The notes under the pieces: model-generated
Database searches by the model: none
What the model was told of the DNA's origin: nothing
The model's input: only the letters and a program-made list of their open reading frames with translations
Part shown: positions 42,720 through 52,826 of the stretch, in pieces
Position numbering within the stretch: the stretch's first letter is position 1
Layout: the number at the start of each line of letters is the position of its first letter
NCBI RefSeq assembly: GCF_014649495.1
Contig: NZ_BMTD01000004.1
Span: forward strand, 1-64,000
Reading direction: 5' to 3'
Length of the DNA: 64,000 nt
DNA from: Streptomyces filipinensis
GTDB lineage: Bacteria > Actinomycetota > Actinomycetes > Streptomycetales > Streptomycetaceae
Translations under genes and position numbers: made by a program

Positions 42720-44378
42720 ATGCGTGTGGACACCAGAACACCCCGCACACCCACGGGGGACCGCTCGTCGGGATACGACGACGCTCCCGCGCTGAGCATG
42801 GTGAAGGTGCCGAGCGATCCGGCGCAGGTCATCGTCAATCACGTCAGCTTCCGCGTGCAGCTGGGCGCGTCGGCGAAGCGCACCCAATCCCCGCGGATCG
42901 CCCGGCATCTGAGCGCCACCCAGGACGCCGCCCGCATGCCCGTCGTGGGCGCGGCGGCCCGGGCCGCAGCCGGCCGCCGCCGCCCCGTCGTGTGGAGCGG
43001 CAAGTCCGCCCCCGACGACACCGGCGCCCACCGGCTCCTCCAGGCCGTGCGGGGCAGCAGCGTCCGCCACGCCGACGAGCCCGAGGCCGGAGCCACCCAG
43101 GTCATCCCGCGCGTCCAGACCGGTTACGCCGACACCTACGACGCGCTGGACCAGACCGTCGAGACCCCCGTCGTCGGCCACCAGCGCACCGCCCCCGACG
43201 CCGACGGCACCCGCCTGCTGCCGCACATGCGCACGGTCGGCGGCGCCTACGACGACCCCCCTTACACCGACGACGACCTCGGGCCCTACGACGGTCACGA
43301 CGACCTCGACCACGACGACGACCCCGACGACTCCCGGCCGGGCCGGCGGCACGCGGACGACCCGTCCCGGCACGCCTACTACCCCGGCCGCCGGATGAAC
43401 CTCGGCGTGGTCCTGCTGCCGCTGCGCGTCTTCCTCGGCTTCATCTCCATCTACGCCGGCATGGGCAAGCTGTGCGACCCCGTCTACTTCGACGGCGGCA
43501 AGCGCGGCTCGATGGTCAAGTGGCTCAACACCCTGCACCCGTGGGACGTCGCCGAACCCCTGCGCCAGTTCGCCCTGCACCACCCGGTCGGCTCCGGCCT
43601 GGTGATCGCGTTCCTCCAGGTGGTCGTCGGCGTCCTGACCGTCCTGGGCTGCTGGCAGCGCGTGGCCGCGGTCGTCGGCGCCCTGCTCTCCGCGGCGCTG
43701 ATCGTCACCGTCAGCTGGAAGACGGTCCCCGCCTACGACGCCCCCGACATCGTCTACCTCGCCGCCTGGTCCCCGCTGATCATCGCCGGCGCCCCCGTCT
43801 ACTCCGTGGACGGCCGTATCGCGGCCAGCGCCTGGCGCCGCCTCGGCCCCCGCGCCGACATCTGGGACCTGCGCCAGTACGTCCTGCGCCGCGGCGCGCT
43901 GGTCACCGTCGTCACGGTCGGTCTGACCCTGCTGGCCGGCTCCCTGCTCGGCGGCGCCGTCCGCGACTCCAGCCGTGTGGTCGTCCCCGGCCCCGGCGAG
44001 GCCCCCCGCAACAACCTCCCCGGCTCCCCGCTCCCGCAGGACACCGGCCGGCGCGACAAGCGGACCCCGGCGGCCTCCAGCTCGCCCACGGGCGGCGCCA
44101 CGGCCGGTGCGAGCCCGTCCGGCGCGCCGACGACTCCGGGCGCCACCCGGACGGCCGGCGGCACGGCCACGGCTCCCAGCCAGACCCAGGGCACCTTGGG
44201 CCAGACCTCGCCCCGCCAGTCCTCCCCGACCGGCGGCGCCCCCAGCACCACGGCCGGCCCGACGAGCACCGGTGGCAGCTCCACCGGGGGCAGCTCGTCG
44301 TCGGGCGGCGGCACCGGTGGCTCCGGCGGCAACTCGTCCGGCGGCCAGGAAGGCCTGGTGGGCGGCCTGCTCGGGTAA
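42720..44378 (+). CDS. DoxX-family membrane protein with long disordered tails
   Basis: This 552-residue protein has a 225-residue hydrophilic, Asp/His-rich N-terminal part (PYDGHDDLDHDDDPDD), a four-helix DoxX domain (about 226-390: VVLLPLRVFLGFISIYAGMG, GLVIAFLQVVVGVLTVLGC), a further helix near 400-420 and a Gly/Ser/Thr-rich C-terminus (e.g. GGSSTGGSSSSGGGTGGSGG). DoxX proteins are membrane oxidoreductase-associated components. The extracellular tails suggest an envelope role, inferred only. Start ATG 42720. Confidence 0.88.
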   Translation: MRVDTRTPRTPTGDRSSGYDDAPALSMVKVPSDPAQVIVNHVSFRVQLGASAKRTQSPRIARHLSATQDAARMPVVGAAARAAAGRRRPVVWSGKSAPDDTGAHRLLQAVRGSSVRHADEPEAGATQVIPRVQTGYADTYDALDQTVETPVVGHQRTAPDADGTRLLPHMRTVGGAYDDPPYTDDDLGPYDGHDDLDHDDDPDDSRPGRRHADDPSRHAYYPGRRMNLGVVLLPLRVFLGFISIYAGMGKLCDPVYFDGGKRGSMVKWLNTLHPWDVAEPLRQFALHHPVGSGLVIAFLQVVVGVLTVLGCWQRVAAVVGALLSAALIVTVSWKTVPAYDAPDIVYLAAWSPLIIAGAPVYSVDGRIAASAWRRLGPRADIWDLRQYVLRRGALVTVVTVGLTLLAGSLLGGAVRDSSRVVVPGPGEAPRNNLPGSPLPQDTGRRDKRTPAASSSPTGGATAGASPSGAPTTPGATRTAGGTATAPSQTQGTLGQTSPRQSSPTGGAPSTTAGPTSTGGSSTGGSSSSGGGTGGSGGNSSGGQEGLVGGLLG

Positions 44379-44395
44379 CCGTCCCCAGAAGGAGG

Positions 44396-44427
44396 AGGCC
44401 CCGCACCCGGTGAGGTGCGGGGCCTTT
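44396..44427. terminator. Bidirectional terminator
   Basis: AGGCCCCGCACC and its complement with loop CGGTGA, then TT, between the DoxX gene and the convergent nucleotidyltransferase gene. Confidence 0.88.
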
Positions 44428-44437
44428 TCGCGGACGA

Positions 44438-45169
44438 CTACCGGCCCAGAGCCGCGAGCTCCTTGGCCGCCTCGGTCAGGTCCTTGGCCGTGTCGATGGC
44501 CCGCCAGTACGCCCCCTGCGGAATGGGGAACCCGAAGAGCTTCTGCTGCCGGGCCAGCCGGGGAAACGTCGTGCGCTCGTGGTCCCCCCGCTCGGGCAGC
44601 GACTCGGCGAACTCGGGCGAGAAGACGTACACGCCCGCGTTGATCTCGAACGTCGACGGCGGAGCCTCGATGAAGTCGGTGATGTGCCCGAACCCGTCGG
44701 TCTTCACCGCCCCCCAGGGGATACGCGGCCGGGCCAGGGCCAGGGTCGCCACCGCGTCCCGCTCGGTGTGGAAGTCGGCCATCTCCCGCAGGGAGAAGCG
44801 GGTCCAGATGTCGCCGTTGGTGGCGTACCAGGGCCGGTCGGGGCGGGGGAGACGCGCGGCGGCGTACTTGAGGCCGCCGCCGCGGCCGAGGGGTTCGCTC
44901 TCCACGACGGTGGTGACGGAGACGGGCAGGTCGGCGGAGTCCAGCCACTTCTGCAGGACGTCGGCGAGGTGGCCGCAGGAGACCACCACGTCGGTCACGC
45001 CTTCCTCGGCGAGCCAGGTCAGCTGGTGGCCGATGATCGGGGTGCCCGTGCCGGGGATCTCGACCATCGGCTTGGGCCGGTCGTCGGTGTACGGACGCAG
45101 CCGGGAGCCCTGGCCACCGGCCAGGACCACGGCCTGGGTGGGGCGCGACGCGGCGTTGGGATGGGTCAT
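44438..45169 (-). CDS. Sugar nucleotidyltransferase
   Basis: This 243-residue NTP_transferase-type enzyme has the signature VVLAGGQGSRLRPYTDDRPKP, the catalytic Asp in YATNGDIWTRF and a late ESFEINAGVYVF-like element (TFEINAGVYVFSPEF). It likely makes an activated sugar for cell-surface polysaccharide; the nucleotide and sugar cannot be fixed from sequence. ATG 45169. Confidence 0.93.
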   Translation of the reverse strand: MTHPNAASRPTQAVVLAGGQGSRLRPYTDDRPKPMVEIPGTGTPIIGHQLTWLAEEGVTDVVVSCGHLADVLQKWLDSADLPVSVTTVVESEPLGRGGGLKYAAARLPRPDRPWYATNGDIWTRFSLREMADFHTERDAVATLALARPRIPWGAVKTDGFGHITDFIEAPPSTFEINAGVYVFSPEFAESLPERGDHERTTFPRLARQQKLFGFPIPQGAYWRAIDTAKDLTEAAKELAALGR

Positions 45170-45243
45170 GACCGCACTGTACGTGGCGCCCCCGCCCGGG
45201 TCGTCCGGCAGCGGCGCGTTCCGGCACCGGCCTGCCCGGAACC

Positions 45244-45705
45244 TCAGCCGCGTGCGGCGAGGACGCCGGAGGCGAACGACGTGTCGCACACCGGGCGGGC
45301 ATAGGACTGGGCGCGCGGAACGCCGTAGATGCGTGCCGCGGCCTGGCCCAGGGAGCGGGCGATGGCGGCGCAGTGCCGGGCCAGCGAGGGGTGGCCGTTG
45401 ACGGCCTGCTGCAGGTGGGTCAGGACGACCCCCGGGTCCTTCTTCTGCAGCTCGGTGATCAGCTGGTCGCGGAGCACGTCCTGCGGGGCGCGGGAGACCG
45501 TCTTGGCGGAGACCTCCGCCGAGGAGACGTCCGAGGCGGCCAGCACCGAGCTGGAGGGGCTCCCCGTCCAGTTGACCCGGGTGACCGCGAGGGTCCCGGA
45601 GAGCACCAGGACGACGGGCAGGACGAGGGCGAGAGTGCGGCCGATCCGGCGGGCAGGGCCGCCCCGATGGCCGCGTCGCGTCTGAGGGGTGGTGGAGTGC
45701 TTCAC
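45244..45705 (-). CDS. Secreted or membrane-anchored protein, unknown
   Basis: This 153-residue protein has an N-terminal hydrophobic segment (TLALVLPVVLVLSGTLAVTR) after a basic start, and two Cys in the mature part (ARHCAAIARSLGQAAARIY; VCDTSFASG). The mature domain, with DVLRDQLITELQKKDPGVVL, looks helical. It resembles actinomycete proteins of unknown role. ATG 45705. Confidence 0.8.
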   Translation of the reverse strand: MKHSTTPQTRRGHRGGPARRIGRTLALVLPVVLVLSGTLAVTRVNWTGSPSSSVLAASDVSSAEVSAKTVSRAPQDVLRDQLITELQKKDPGVVLTHLQQAVNGHPSLARHCAAIARSLGQAAARIYGVPRAQSYARPVCDTSFASGVLAARG

Positions 45706-45852
45706 GCGTGTGAGGGTAGCGCGGGGTAATGATTTGGCGACATTTGGTCACCCCTTCGGGGGATGAACTCGCCCTTGTTTCTGGGTAGGGGGTTGACGCG
45801 CCGCGCCCGAAATGATCGCTGTGCCGGGATATATCCGAGGGTATGGGTCACA

Positions 45853-45890
45853 CGAAAGGGGCCCCGCGGCACTCCGCGGGGCCCCTTTCG
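45853..45890. terminator. Strong terminator of msiK
   Basis: CGAAAGGGGCCCCGCGG and its complement form a 17-bp stem with loop CACT, just after the msiK stop on the minus strand (45915). Confidence 0.9.
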
Positions 45891-45914
45891 TCAACGTGGG
45901 CGCAAACGCGCTGC

Positions 45915-47051
<1,137 letters not shown>

Positions 47052-47267
47052 GGTGAATGGGCCCCCTTCTACCGGCAGGAACGTGCCGGACGATCCGTTG
47101 TAGGAAGGTGGTTGATGTAGTCCACGCAGGTGAACTGGGCGAACTGGCTCAGGACGCTACCTGGCGACCACTCGTTCTGTCAGTACCCCGGCCGTCGTGA
47201 ACTTCGCGGAAATTTTCGACGGGAGCGGGCCCGGACCTGGGTACACTGCACGGGCGCCCATGCGCAG

Positions 47268-47342
47268 GCCTCCTTAGCTCAGTCCGGCCAGAGCAACGCA
47301 CTTGTAATGCGTAGGTCGTCGGTTCGAATCCGACAGGGGGCT
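47268..47342 (+). tRNA. tRNA-Thr (anticodon TGT)
   Basis: A 75-base cloverleaf: acceptor GCCTCCT pairs with AGGGGGC (one G-U), D arm GCTC-GAGC, anticodon stem ACGCA-TGCGT with loop CTTGTAA (TGT at 47303-47305), T arm GTCGG-CCGAC with TTCGAAT. CCA is not encoded, normal for this genus. It reads ACA codons, which are rare in Streptomyces. Confidence 0.96.
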
Positions 47343-47415
47343 CTGGAAAAACTCTCCGACCTGGGGGTTCTCCCCGGCAAGACGCTGTTTTCGGCCGTGG
47401 ACCGCCCGGCCGTCG

Positions 47416-48078
47416 TCAGCGCGTCCGTGGCCGGATGGCGCCGAGGATCACCTGCAGCTGGCCGATCAGGCGCGGTGGGTCGAACATGCCGGGATCGGTC
47501 AGCGCGAGGCGGCCGAAGTGTTCCGCGCAGGCGACGAGTGCGTGGGCGAGGACCTGCGGGTCGAGCCGCGGGTCGGGTGCCGTGCCGCTCCGGTCGGCCA
47601 GCGCGAGGGAGATCCACGCCTCGACCCGGAGCCGGAACCGCTCCCTGTCCGCCTCGATGCGGTCGCGCACGACCGCGGGCATGTTGCCCGGGGGCAGCAG
47701 GATCAGCCGCCAGGTGTCCGGGTCCTCGTGGAGCATCGCGGACATCCGGCGCACGGTCTCGGCGGCGAACGCGGCCGGGTCGCGCAGTTTCTCCGGGCCG
47801 GGGATCGTCCGGAGAAGGCGTTGGAAGGCGCGTGCCTGCTGCCGGTCGAGCAGGGCGGCCAGCAGGGCGTCGAGGTTCTCGTAGGCGCCGTAGACCACCG
47901 ACCGGGCGACCTCGGCCCGCTTCGCGATGGCGTCGATGGAGACCCGGTCGTAGCCGTCGTTCACGATCACGGTGAGGGCCGCGTCGAGCAGTTGCTCGCG
48001 GCGCTGCTCGATCGGCACGCGCGGGGCGTAGGGGCGCCGCTTGCGCGGCCTGTCCTGCGAAGAGAGGGGCGCTGACAC
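47416..48078 (-). CDS. TetR-family transcriptional repressor
   Basis: This 220-residue protein has an N-terminal HTH (about 22-68: RREQLLDAALTVIVNDGYDR, VSIDAIAKRAEVARSVVYGA, YENLDALLAAL) and a C-terminal ligand-binding helical domain. It is divergent from the MpaB-type oxygenase gene with a long palindrome between, so it probably represses that gene and itself. Ligand unknown. Confidence 0.93.
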   Translation of the reverse strand: MSAPLSSQDRPRKRRPYAPRVPIEQRREQLLDAALTVIVNDGYDRVSIDAIAKRAEVARSVVYGAYENLDALLAALLDRQQARAFQRLLRTIPGPEKLRDPAAFAAETVRRMSAMLHEDPDTWRLILLPPGNMPAVVRDRIEADRERFRLRVEAWISLALADRSGTAPDPRLDPQVLAHALVACAEHFGRLALTDPGMFDPPRLIGQLQVILGAIRPRTR

Positions 48079-48087
48079 CTTGGCAGT

Positions 48088-48128
48088 TTACGACACGCGT
48101 GTCTTAATTTAAGACAGCAGTGTCGTAA
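48088..48128. promoter_or_regulatory. 41-bp near-perfect palindrome, TetR operator
   Basis: The arms TTACGACACGCGTGTCTTAA and TTAAGACAGCAGTGTCGTAA flank a T with three mismatches. Inside lies the perfect GACACGCGTGTC. It is ten bases upstream of the TetR start and about 42 before the MpaB gene. Confidence 0.85.
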
Positions 48129-48169
48129 TTGAGGGCGGCATACGCCGCGGACGCACGAGGAGCGGCCCC

Positions 48170-49231
48170 ATGGCGAAACGGGAGCACGACGGGATCGAAC
48201 CGCACGAGGACTACGGCTTCTTCGGTCCGGGCTCGGTGGTCTGGAAGGTCTGGAGCTATCCGACGGCACCGACGGTGGGCTTCCAGCGAGCCGTGGTGGT
48301 GGAGGAACTCGACCCGCCGCTGGTGGCCGCCGTCCATGCCACCCAGGGCATCTACCGGCGCTCCCGCACCCGTTACGACCGGACCCTGAAGTACTTCGCG
48401 ATGGTGGCCTTCGCCGGTTCACGACAGGTGTGCGAGGCCGCCGACATCCTGGTCAAGATCCACTCCAAGGCGATCGGCCAACTGCCCTACGGCGGCGGGA
48501 CCTACGATGCCAACGACCCCGCCTCGCAGCTGTGGATCCAGCTCACCGGCTGGCACTCGATCCTCTACGCCTACGAGAAGTACGGGCCCGGCAAGCTCTC
48601 CGCGCAGGAGGAGAAGGAGTACTGGGAGGCGTGTGCCCTGGCCGCGGAACTGCAGACGTGCTCCCCCGACGACGTTCCCCGCAGCCGTGAAGGAGTCCGG
48701 GCGTACTTCGAACGGATGCGCCCGCGGCTGTCCGCCAGCCCGATCGCCCGGCAGGCCATGCACCACCTGCTCAGGACCGAGCTCGTCCTGCCGCCGGTGC
48801 CGCGCTGGGCGAAGCCGGCGAGCCTGGCCGTCGCGAAGGCGCAGCGGATCGCCACGATCGCCACGATGCCGCGCTGGATGCGTGAGATGGCCGGGATCCG
48901 GCAGTCACGCCTCCTCGACATCCTCATCGTGCCCGTCATGAAGACGGCCTTCGCGCTCGCCCACCTCGACCCCAGGGTCGAACTGCGCCTGCTGGGCAGG
49001 ATCTCGCCCTCCACGGTCGCGGTGGTCGCGCCGGTCAAGCTCGGCATCCCGCCCCGCAGGCAGGAGGTGCTGACACCCGCCGAAGCCCGTGCCCGCCACG
49101 GCTACCCCAGGCCCGCCGAAGCACATCTCGCGTTCCGGGCCCGGCAGGCCACACGCGTCCTCGGTGACGGTGAGGCCCCCAGTGAGCAGGGGCTCATCGA
49201 GTCCCAGGAGATCCTGGGACCGCTCTCGTGA
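48170..49231 (+). CDS. MpaB-type oxygenase (DUF2236)
   Basis: This 353-residue protein is of the ER-bound/latex-clearing oxygenase-like MpaB family. It has YGFFGPGSVVWKVWSYPTAP, then a conserved helical core with TLKYFAMVAFAGSRQVCEAA and IHSKAIGQLPYGGGTYDAND, plus TGWHSILYAYEKYG. Family members are haem or iron oxygenases or unknown enzymes. ATG 48170 follows GAGGAG. It is probably repressed by the divergent TetR protein. Confidence 0.9.
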   Translation: MAKREHDGIEPHEDYGFFGPGSVVWKVWSYPTAPTVGFQRAVVVEELDPPLVAAVHATQGIYRRSRTRYDRTLKYFAMVAFAGSRQVCEAADILVKIHSKAIGQLPYGGGTYDANDPASQLWIQLTGWHSILYAYEKYGPGKLSAQEEKEYWEACALAAELQTCSPDDVPRSREGVRAYFERMRPRLSASPIARQAMHHLLRTELVLPPVPRWAKPASLAVAKAQRIATIATMPRWMREMAGIRQSRLLDILIVPVMKTAFALAHLDPRVELRLLGRISPSTVAVVAPVKLGIPPRRQEVLTPAEARARHGYPRPAEAHLAFRARQATRVLGDGEAPSEQGLIESQEILGPLS

Positions 49232-49256
49232 CCGGGGCCCTTCTCGTCGTGTCGCC

Positions 49257-50663
49257 TCAGTGCCGTCCCGCCAGCCGGTCCGCCACCTTCGCCAGCCGCG
49301 AGGACTCCGTCCCCGGGTGGAGGCGTTCGCGCCGGTCGGCGGTGCGGTAGGTGGCGTACATGCCGTGGACGCCGAGCCAGCGGAAGGGTTCCGGTTCCCA
49401 CTTGCGGACCTTGTGGTCCACCCAGGGCAGGTCCGTCAGCTCGGTGCGGCCGGCCTGGCCGGAGTCCTGCTGGACCAGGTCCCGCAGGGTGCGGGCGGCC
49501 AGGTTGGCGGTGGCCACGCCGGAGCCGACGTAGCCGCCGGCCCAGCCGAGGCCGGTGGAGCGGTCGAGCGTCACCGTGGCGCACCAGTCGCGGGGCACAC
49601 CCAGCACACCCGACCAGGCGTGTGCCACCCGCACGCCCGCCAGCGCGGGGAAGAAGCGGGTCAGGATCTCGTGCAGGGCCTCGATGGTCGCCGGCTGGGT
49701 ACGGCCGTCGTTGTCCGTCCTCGACCCGAACCGGTACGGCACCCCGCGGCCGCCGAGCGCGATCCGGCCGTCGGCGGTGCGCTGGGCGTACATGTAGGCG
49801 TGGGCCATGTCGCCGAGGGTTTCCCGGCCGTCCCAGCCGATCGCCGCCCACTGGTCGTCGGTCAGCGGCTCGGTGGCGATCATGGAGGAGTTCATGGGGA
49901 GCCAGGTGCGCTTCTGGCCCTTCAGGGACGCCGTGAAGCCCTCCGTGCAGCGCAGGACGTAGGGGGCGCGGACGGTGCCGTAGGGGGTGACGGCGTGCCG
50001 GGGGCGGATCTCCGTCACCGGGGTGCATTCGTGGACGGTGACGCCCAGGGACTCCACCACGGCCGCGAGTCCCTTGACCAGTTTCACGGGGTGCAGGCGG
50101 GCTCCGTGCGGGGTCCAGGTGGAGCCGACCGCGTCCGCGACCCGGATGCGCTCGGCCGTCTCCCGGGCGCCGTACAGTTCGCGGTCCTTCTCGCCGTAGG
50201 AGAGCTCGTGCTCGTGGAAGGCCTTGAGGCGGGCCAACTGGGCGGGGGTGGTGGCGACTTCGAGGACGCCGCCGCGGTGCACGTCCGCCTCGATGCCCTC
50301 GGCCCCGGTGACCGTGATGACCTCGGTCACGGTGTCGTTCATCGCCTTCTGCAGCCGTACGGCGGCCTCGCGGCCGTGCAGCCCGGCGTACCGGTCGCGG
50401 CCGGCGATGCCGTTGTACAGCCAGCCTCCGTTGCGGCCGGAGGCGCCGTAGCCGCAGAACTTCTGCTCCAGGACGGTGATGCGGAGGAAGGGGGCCGCCT
50501 TCTTGAGGTAGTACGCGGTCCACAGGCCGGTGTAGCCGCCGCCGACGATGACGACGTCGGCCGTGGCGTCCCCGGACAGCGGCTCCCGCACCGCCGGGAT
50601 GCCGTCGTCCGTGTACCAGAAGGAGATCCCGCCGTTGACGACACTGCTTGCCGAGCTGCTCAT
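49257..50663 (-). CDS. FAD-dependent oxidoreductase (DAO family, amine/amino-acid type)
   Basis: This 468-residue flavoprotein has the N-terminal FAD motif DVVIVGGGYTGLWTAYYLKK, FGFGASGRNGG-like sequence as CGYGASGRNGGWL and a C-terminal GLGWAGGYVGSGVATANLAA. It resembles gamma-glutamylputrescine oxidase/OrdL-type enzymes; the substrate is unassigned. It ends 25 bases from the MpaB gene's end, convergently, and precedes the rhomboid-like gene on the same strand. Confidence 0.9.
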   Translation of the reverse strand: MSSSASSVVNGGISFWYTDDGIPAVREPLSGDATADVVIVGGGYTGLWTAYYLKKAAPFLRITVLEQKFCGYGASGRNGGWLYNGIAGRDRYAGLHGREAAVRLQKAMNDTVTEVITVTGAEGIEADVHRGGVLEVATTPAQLARLKAFHEHELSYGEKDRELYGARETAERIRVADAVGSTWTPHGARLHPVKLVKGLAAVVESLGVTVHECTPVTEIRPRHAVTPYGTVRAPYVLRCTEGFTASLKGQKRTWLPMNSSMIATEPLTDDQWAAIGWDGRETLGDMAHAYMYAQRTADGRIALGGRGVPYRFGSRTDNDGRTQPATIEALHEILTRFFPALAGVRVAHAWSGVLGVPRDWCATVTLDRSTGLGWAGGYVGSGVATANLAARTLRDLVQQDSGQAGRTELTDLPWVDHKVRKWEPEPFRWLGVHGMYATYRTADRRERLHPGTESSRLAKVADRLAGRH

Positions 50664-50673
50664 GGCCGGGACG

Positions 50674-51327
50674 TTAACCCCTGAGTGCGGCCAGTGTCTC
50701 CTTCGGATTCCATGCTTTTCCGCGGCCCCTCGCCAGCGGGTAGCAGGCCAGCCCGATCAGTACGGAGACGAAGTGGCCGAGTTCGGTGAAGGACCGGCCC
50801 ACGGCCAGGGACACCCCGAAGAGGACCAGGACCACCGGCAGGTAGGCGTACCGCCAGGGCGCCGCGATCCGGTAGCTGAGCACGCCGATGACCCCCGCCA
50901 GCGCGTAACTCACCCCGACGTCCAGGGTGTTGACCGCCGAGTGCGGGGCGATGCCGTCCCGGATCGCCAGCAGCAGGGCGCCCTCGCTGATCAGCGTGGC
51001 CAGCACGTGCGCCAGGGCGCACACCGTGAACCAGCGGAGGGTGCCCAGCCAGCGTTCGGCCTGCGCGTGGAACACCGTGTACAGCACGACGTACGGGATC
51101 CAGTGGCCGCCGTCGATCCACATCGCGCTGGCCACGAGCACCCGCACCGGGTTGCGGGACAGCTCGTGGATGTTGGTCGACCGCTGCCGCAGGAAGTGCT
51201 CTTCGAACTCCGGCGACATGTGGTGCAGGGCGACGGTCGTGACGAAGAGGATCGTCAGCCACACGTAGGTGCCGGGAGCGCTGCGGATGTACGCCCGCAC
51301 GCCGCCGGTGCCCCGGATAATTCGCAT
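50674..51327 (-). CDS. Rhomboid-like membrane protein
   Basis: This 217-residue protein has six hydrophobic segments. A GxS motif (DVGVSYALAGVIGVLSY, Ser in GVSY) lies in TM4 and a His in the last helices (ELGHFVSVLIGLACY), matching the Ser-His dyad of rhomboid proteases, but with diverged flanks. Ser-protease activity is therefore possible, not proven. Start ATG 51327; GTG 51339 also fits. It is divergent from the aph-like gene. Confidence 0.8.
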   Translation of the reverse strand: MRIIRGTGGVRAYIRSAPGTYVWLTILFVTTVALHHMSPEFEEHFLRQRSTNIHELSRNPVRVLVASAMWIDGGHWIPYVVLYTVFHAQAERWLGTLRWFTVCALAHVLATLISEGALLLAIRDGIAPHSAVNTLDVGVSYALAGVIGVLSYRIAAPWRYAYLPVVLVLFGVSLAVGRSFTELGHFVSVLIGLACYPLARGRGKAWNPKETLAALRG

Positions 51328-51361
51328 GAGCCGATTCACGCACGCCAGTATCGTCCGGTCC

Positions 51362-52243
51362 GTGATCGACATCCCCGGTGATCTGGCGGAAGCGCAGGAG
51401 AGGTACAACGGCGCGGCGGGGCGGGCCTTCGTCGCCGGGCTGCCGGATCTCGCGGCGGCCTTCCTGGACCGCTGGCGACTGCGGCTGGACGGGCGCTCGA
51501 TGAACGGTGTCAGTGCGCTGGTGCTGCCGGTCGTCCGTGCCGACGGCGGCCCCGCGGTGCTCAAACTGCAGCTGCGGGACGAGGAGAGCGAGGGCGAACC
51601 GGTCGCGCTGCGGGTGTGGGACGGTGACGGGGCCGTACGGCTCCTCGACCACGATCCGGCGACGGGCACCATGCTCCTGGAGCGGCTGGACGCGTCCCGG
51701 ATGCTGTCCGCCGTGCCCGACACGCACGAGGCCGTGCTGGTCATCGCCCGGCTGCTGGCGCATCTGACGTCGTTCCCGGCGCCGCCGGGCATGCGCCGCC
51801 TAGGTGACATCACCGAGGCGATGCTGGAGCGGACCCCGTGGGCGCTGGAGCGGATCCCCGACGTCCGCACCCGCCGTACGGTCGCGGACTGCGCGGCCGC
51901 CGTGCGGGAGGTGGCCGCCGAGCCCGGTGACCGGCTGCTGCACTGGGACCTTCACTTCGAGAACGTCCTCGCCGCCGACCGTGCCGACTGGCTCGCGATC
52001 GATCCCAAGCCGCTCGCGGGTGACCCCGGCTTCGAGCTGTGGCCCGCGCTGGACAACCGCTTCGAGGCGGCCGGGGTGCGCCGGCGTTTCGACGCGATGA
52101 CGGAGGTGCTCGGCCTGGACCGGGAGCGAGCCCGTGCCTGGACGCTGGGCCGGCTGCTGCAGAACGCCCTGTGGGACGTGGCCGACGGCCGGCCGGTCGA
52201 GGAGCGTCAGCTGGAGCTCGCCCGGCGGCTGCGCACGGCGTGA
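51362..52243 (+). CDS. Aminoglycoside phosphotransferase-family (streptomycin 6-kinase-like) kinase
   Basis: This 293-residue protein has APH features: ATP lysine in AVLKLQLRDEESEGEP, the catalytic HWDLHFENVLAAD (HxDxxxxN) and IDPKPLAGDPGFELWP (DxD/DPKP). The IDPKPLAGDP form groups it with streptomycin/hydroxyurea-type 6-kinases. The native substrate is uncertain. The start is GTG 51362 by family fit or ATG 51326; no ribosome-binding site is evident for either, so leaderless translation is possible. Confidence 0.88.
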   Translation: MIDIPGDLAEAQERYNGAAGRAFVAGLPDLAAAFLDRWRLRLDGRSMNGVSALVLPVVRADGGPAVLKLQLRDEESEGEPVALRVWDGDGAVRLLDHDPATGTMLLERLDASRMLSAVPDTHEAVLVIARLLAHLTSFPAPPGMRRLGDITEAMLERTPWALERIPDVRTRRTVADCAAAVREVAAEPGDRLLHWDLHFENVLAADRADWLAIDPKPLAGDPGFELWPALDNRFEAAGVRRRFDAMTEVLGLDRERARAWTLGRLLQNALWDVADGRPVEERQLELARRLRTA

Positions 52244-52286
52244 GACGGCCGGATGCCGCGGGGACGTGTCCGGTTGGCCTCCTCGC

Positions 52287-52766
52287 ATGATTCGTACCGC
52301 GACCCCCGCCGACATCCCCGTCATCCATGACCTGATCCGTGAACTGGCGGAGTACGAGAAGGCCCCGGAGGAGGCCCGGGCGACGCAGGAGCAACTGCGG
52401 GAGGCCCTGTTCGGGGAGCGGCCGGCGGCGTTCGCGCATGTCGCGGTGGACGACGTCAGCGGTGAGCCGGCGGGGTTCGCGCTGTGGTTCCCGAACTTCT
52501 CCACCTGGCGCGGGGTGCACGGAATCTGTCTGGAGGACCTGTACGGCCGGCCGGGTGCACGCGGCGGCGGGCACGGGCGGGCGCTGCTGACGGGACTGGC
52601 GCGCATCTGCGTGGAGCGCGGCTACGAGCGTCTGGAGTGGTCGGTGCTCGACTGGAACCGGCCCGCGATCGGCTTCTACGAGGCGCTCGGTGCGCGTCCG
52701 CAGGACGAGTGGACGGTGTACCGGGTGACGGACGGGGCGCTGGCGGCGCTGGGCTCGGGCGACTGA
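52287..52766 (+). CDS. GNAT N-acetyltransferase (spermidine/diamine-like)
   Basis: This 159-residue protein has the acetyl-CoA site in LEDLYGRPGARGGGHGRALL and conserved ERLEWSVLDWNRPAIGFYEA. The sequence resembles the spermidine/diamine acetyltransferase SAT group. ATG 52287 lies 44 bases after the kinase stop, same strand. Confidence 0.9.
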   Translation: MIRTATPADIPVIHDLIRELAEYEKAPEEARATQEQLREALFGERPAAFAHVAVDDVSGEPAGFALWFPNFSTWRGVHGICLEDLYGRPGARGGGHGRALLTGLARICVERGYERLEWSVLDWNRPAIGFYEALGARPQDEWTVYRVTDGALAALGSGD

Positions 52767-52826
52767 GGCCGGCAGCGGCGCCCTCGCCCGGATGCGGGCC
52801 GGCACTCCTGGCGTCCGGCGGGTGCC

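Noticed and set aside
47268..47342. tRNA-Thr as an attachment site with integrated element
   Set aside because: No integrase gene or direct repeat of the tRNA 3' end seen downstream.
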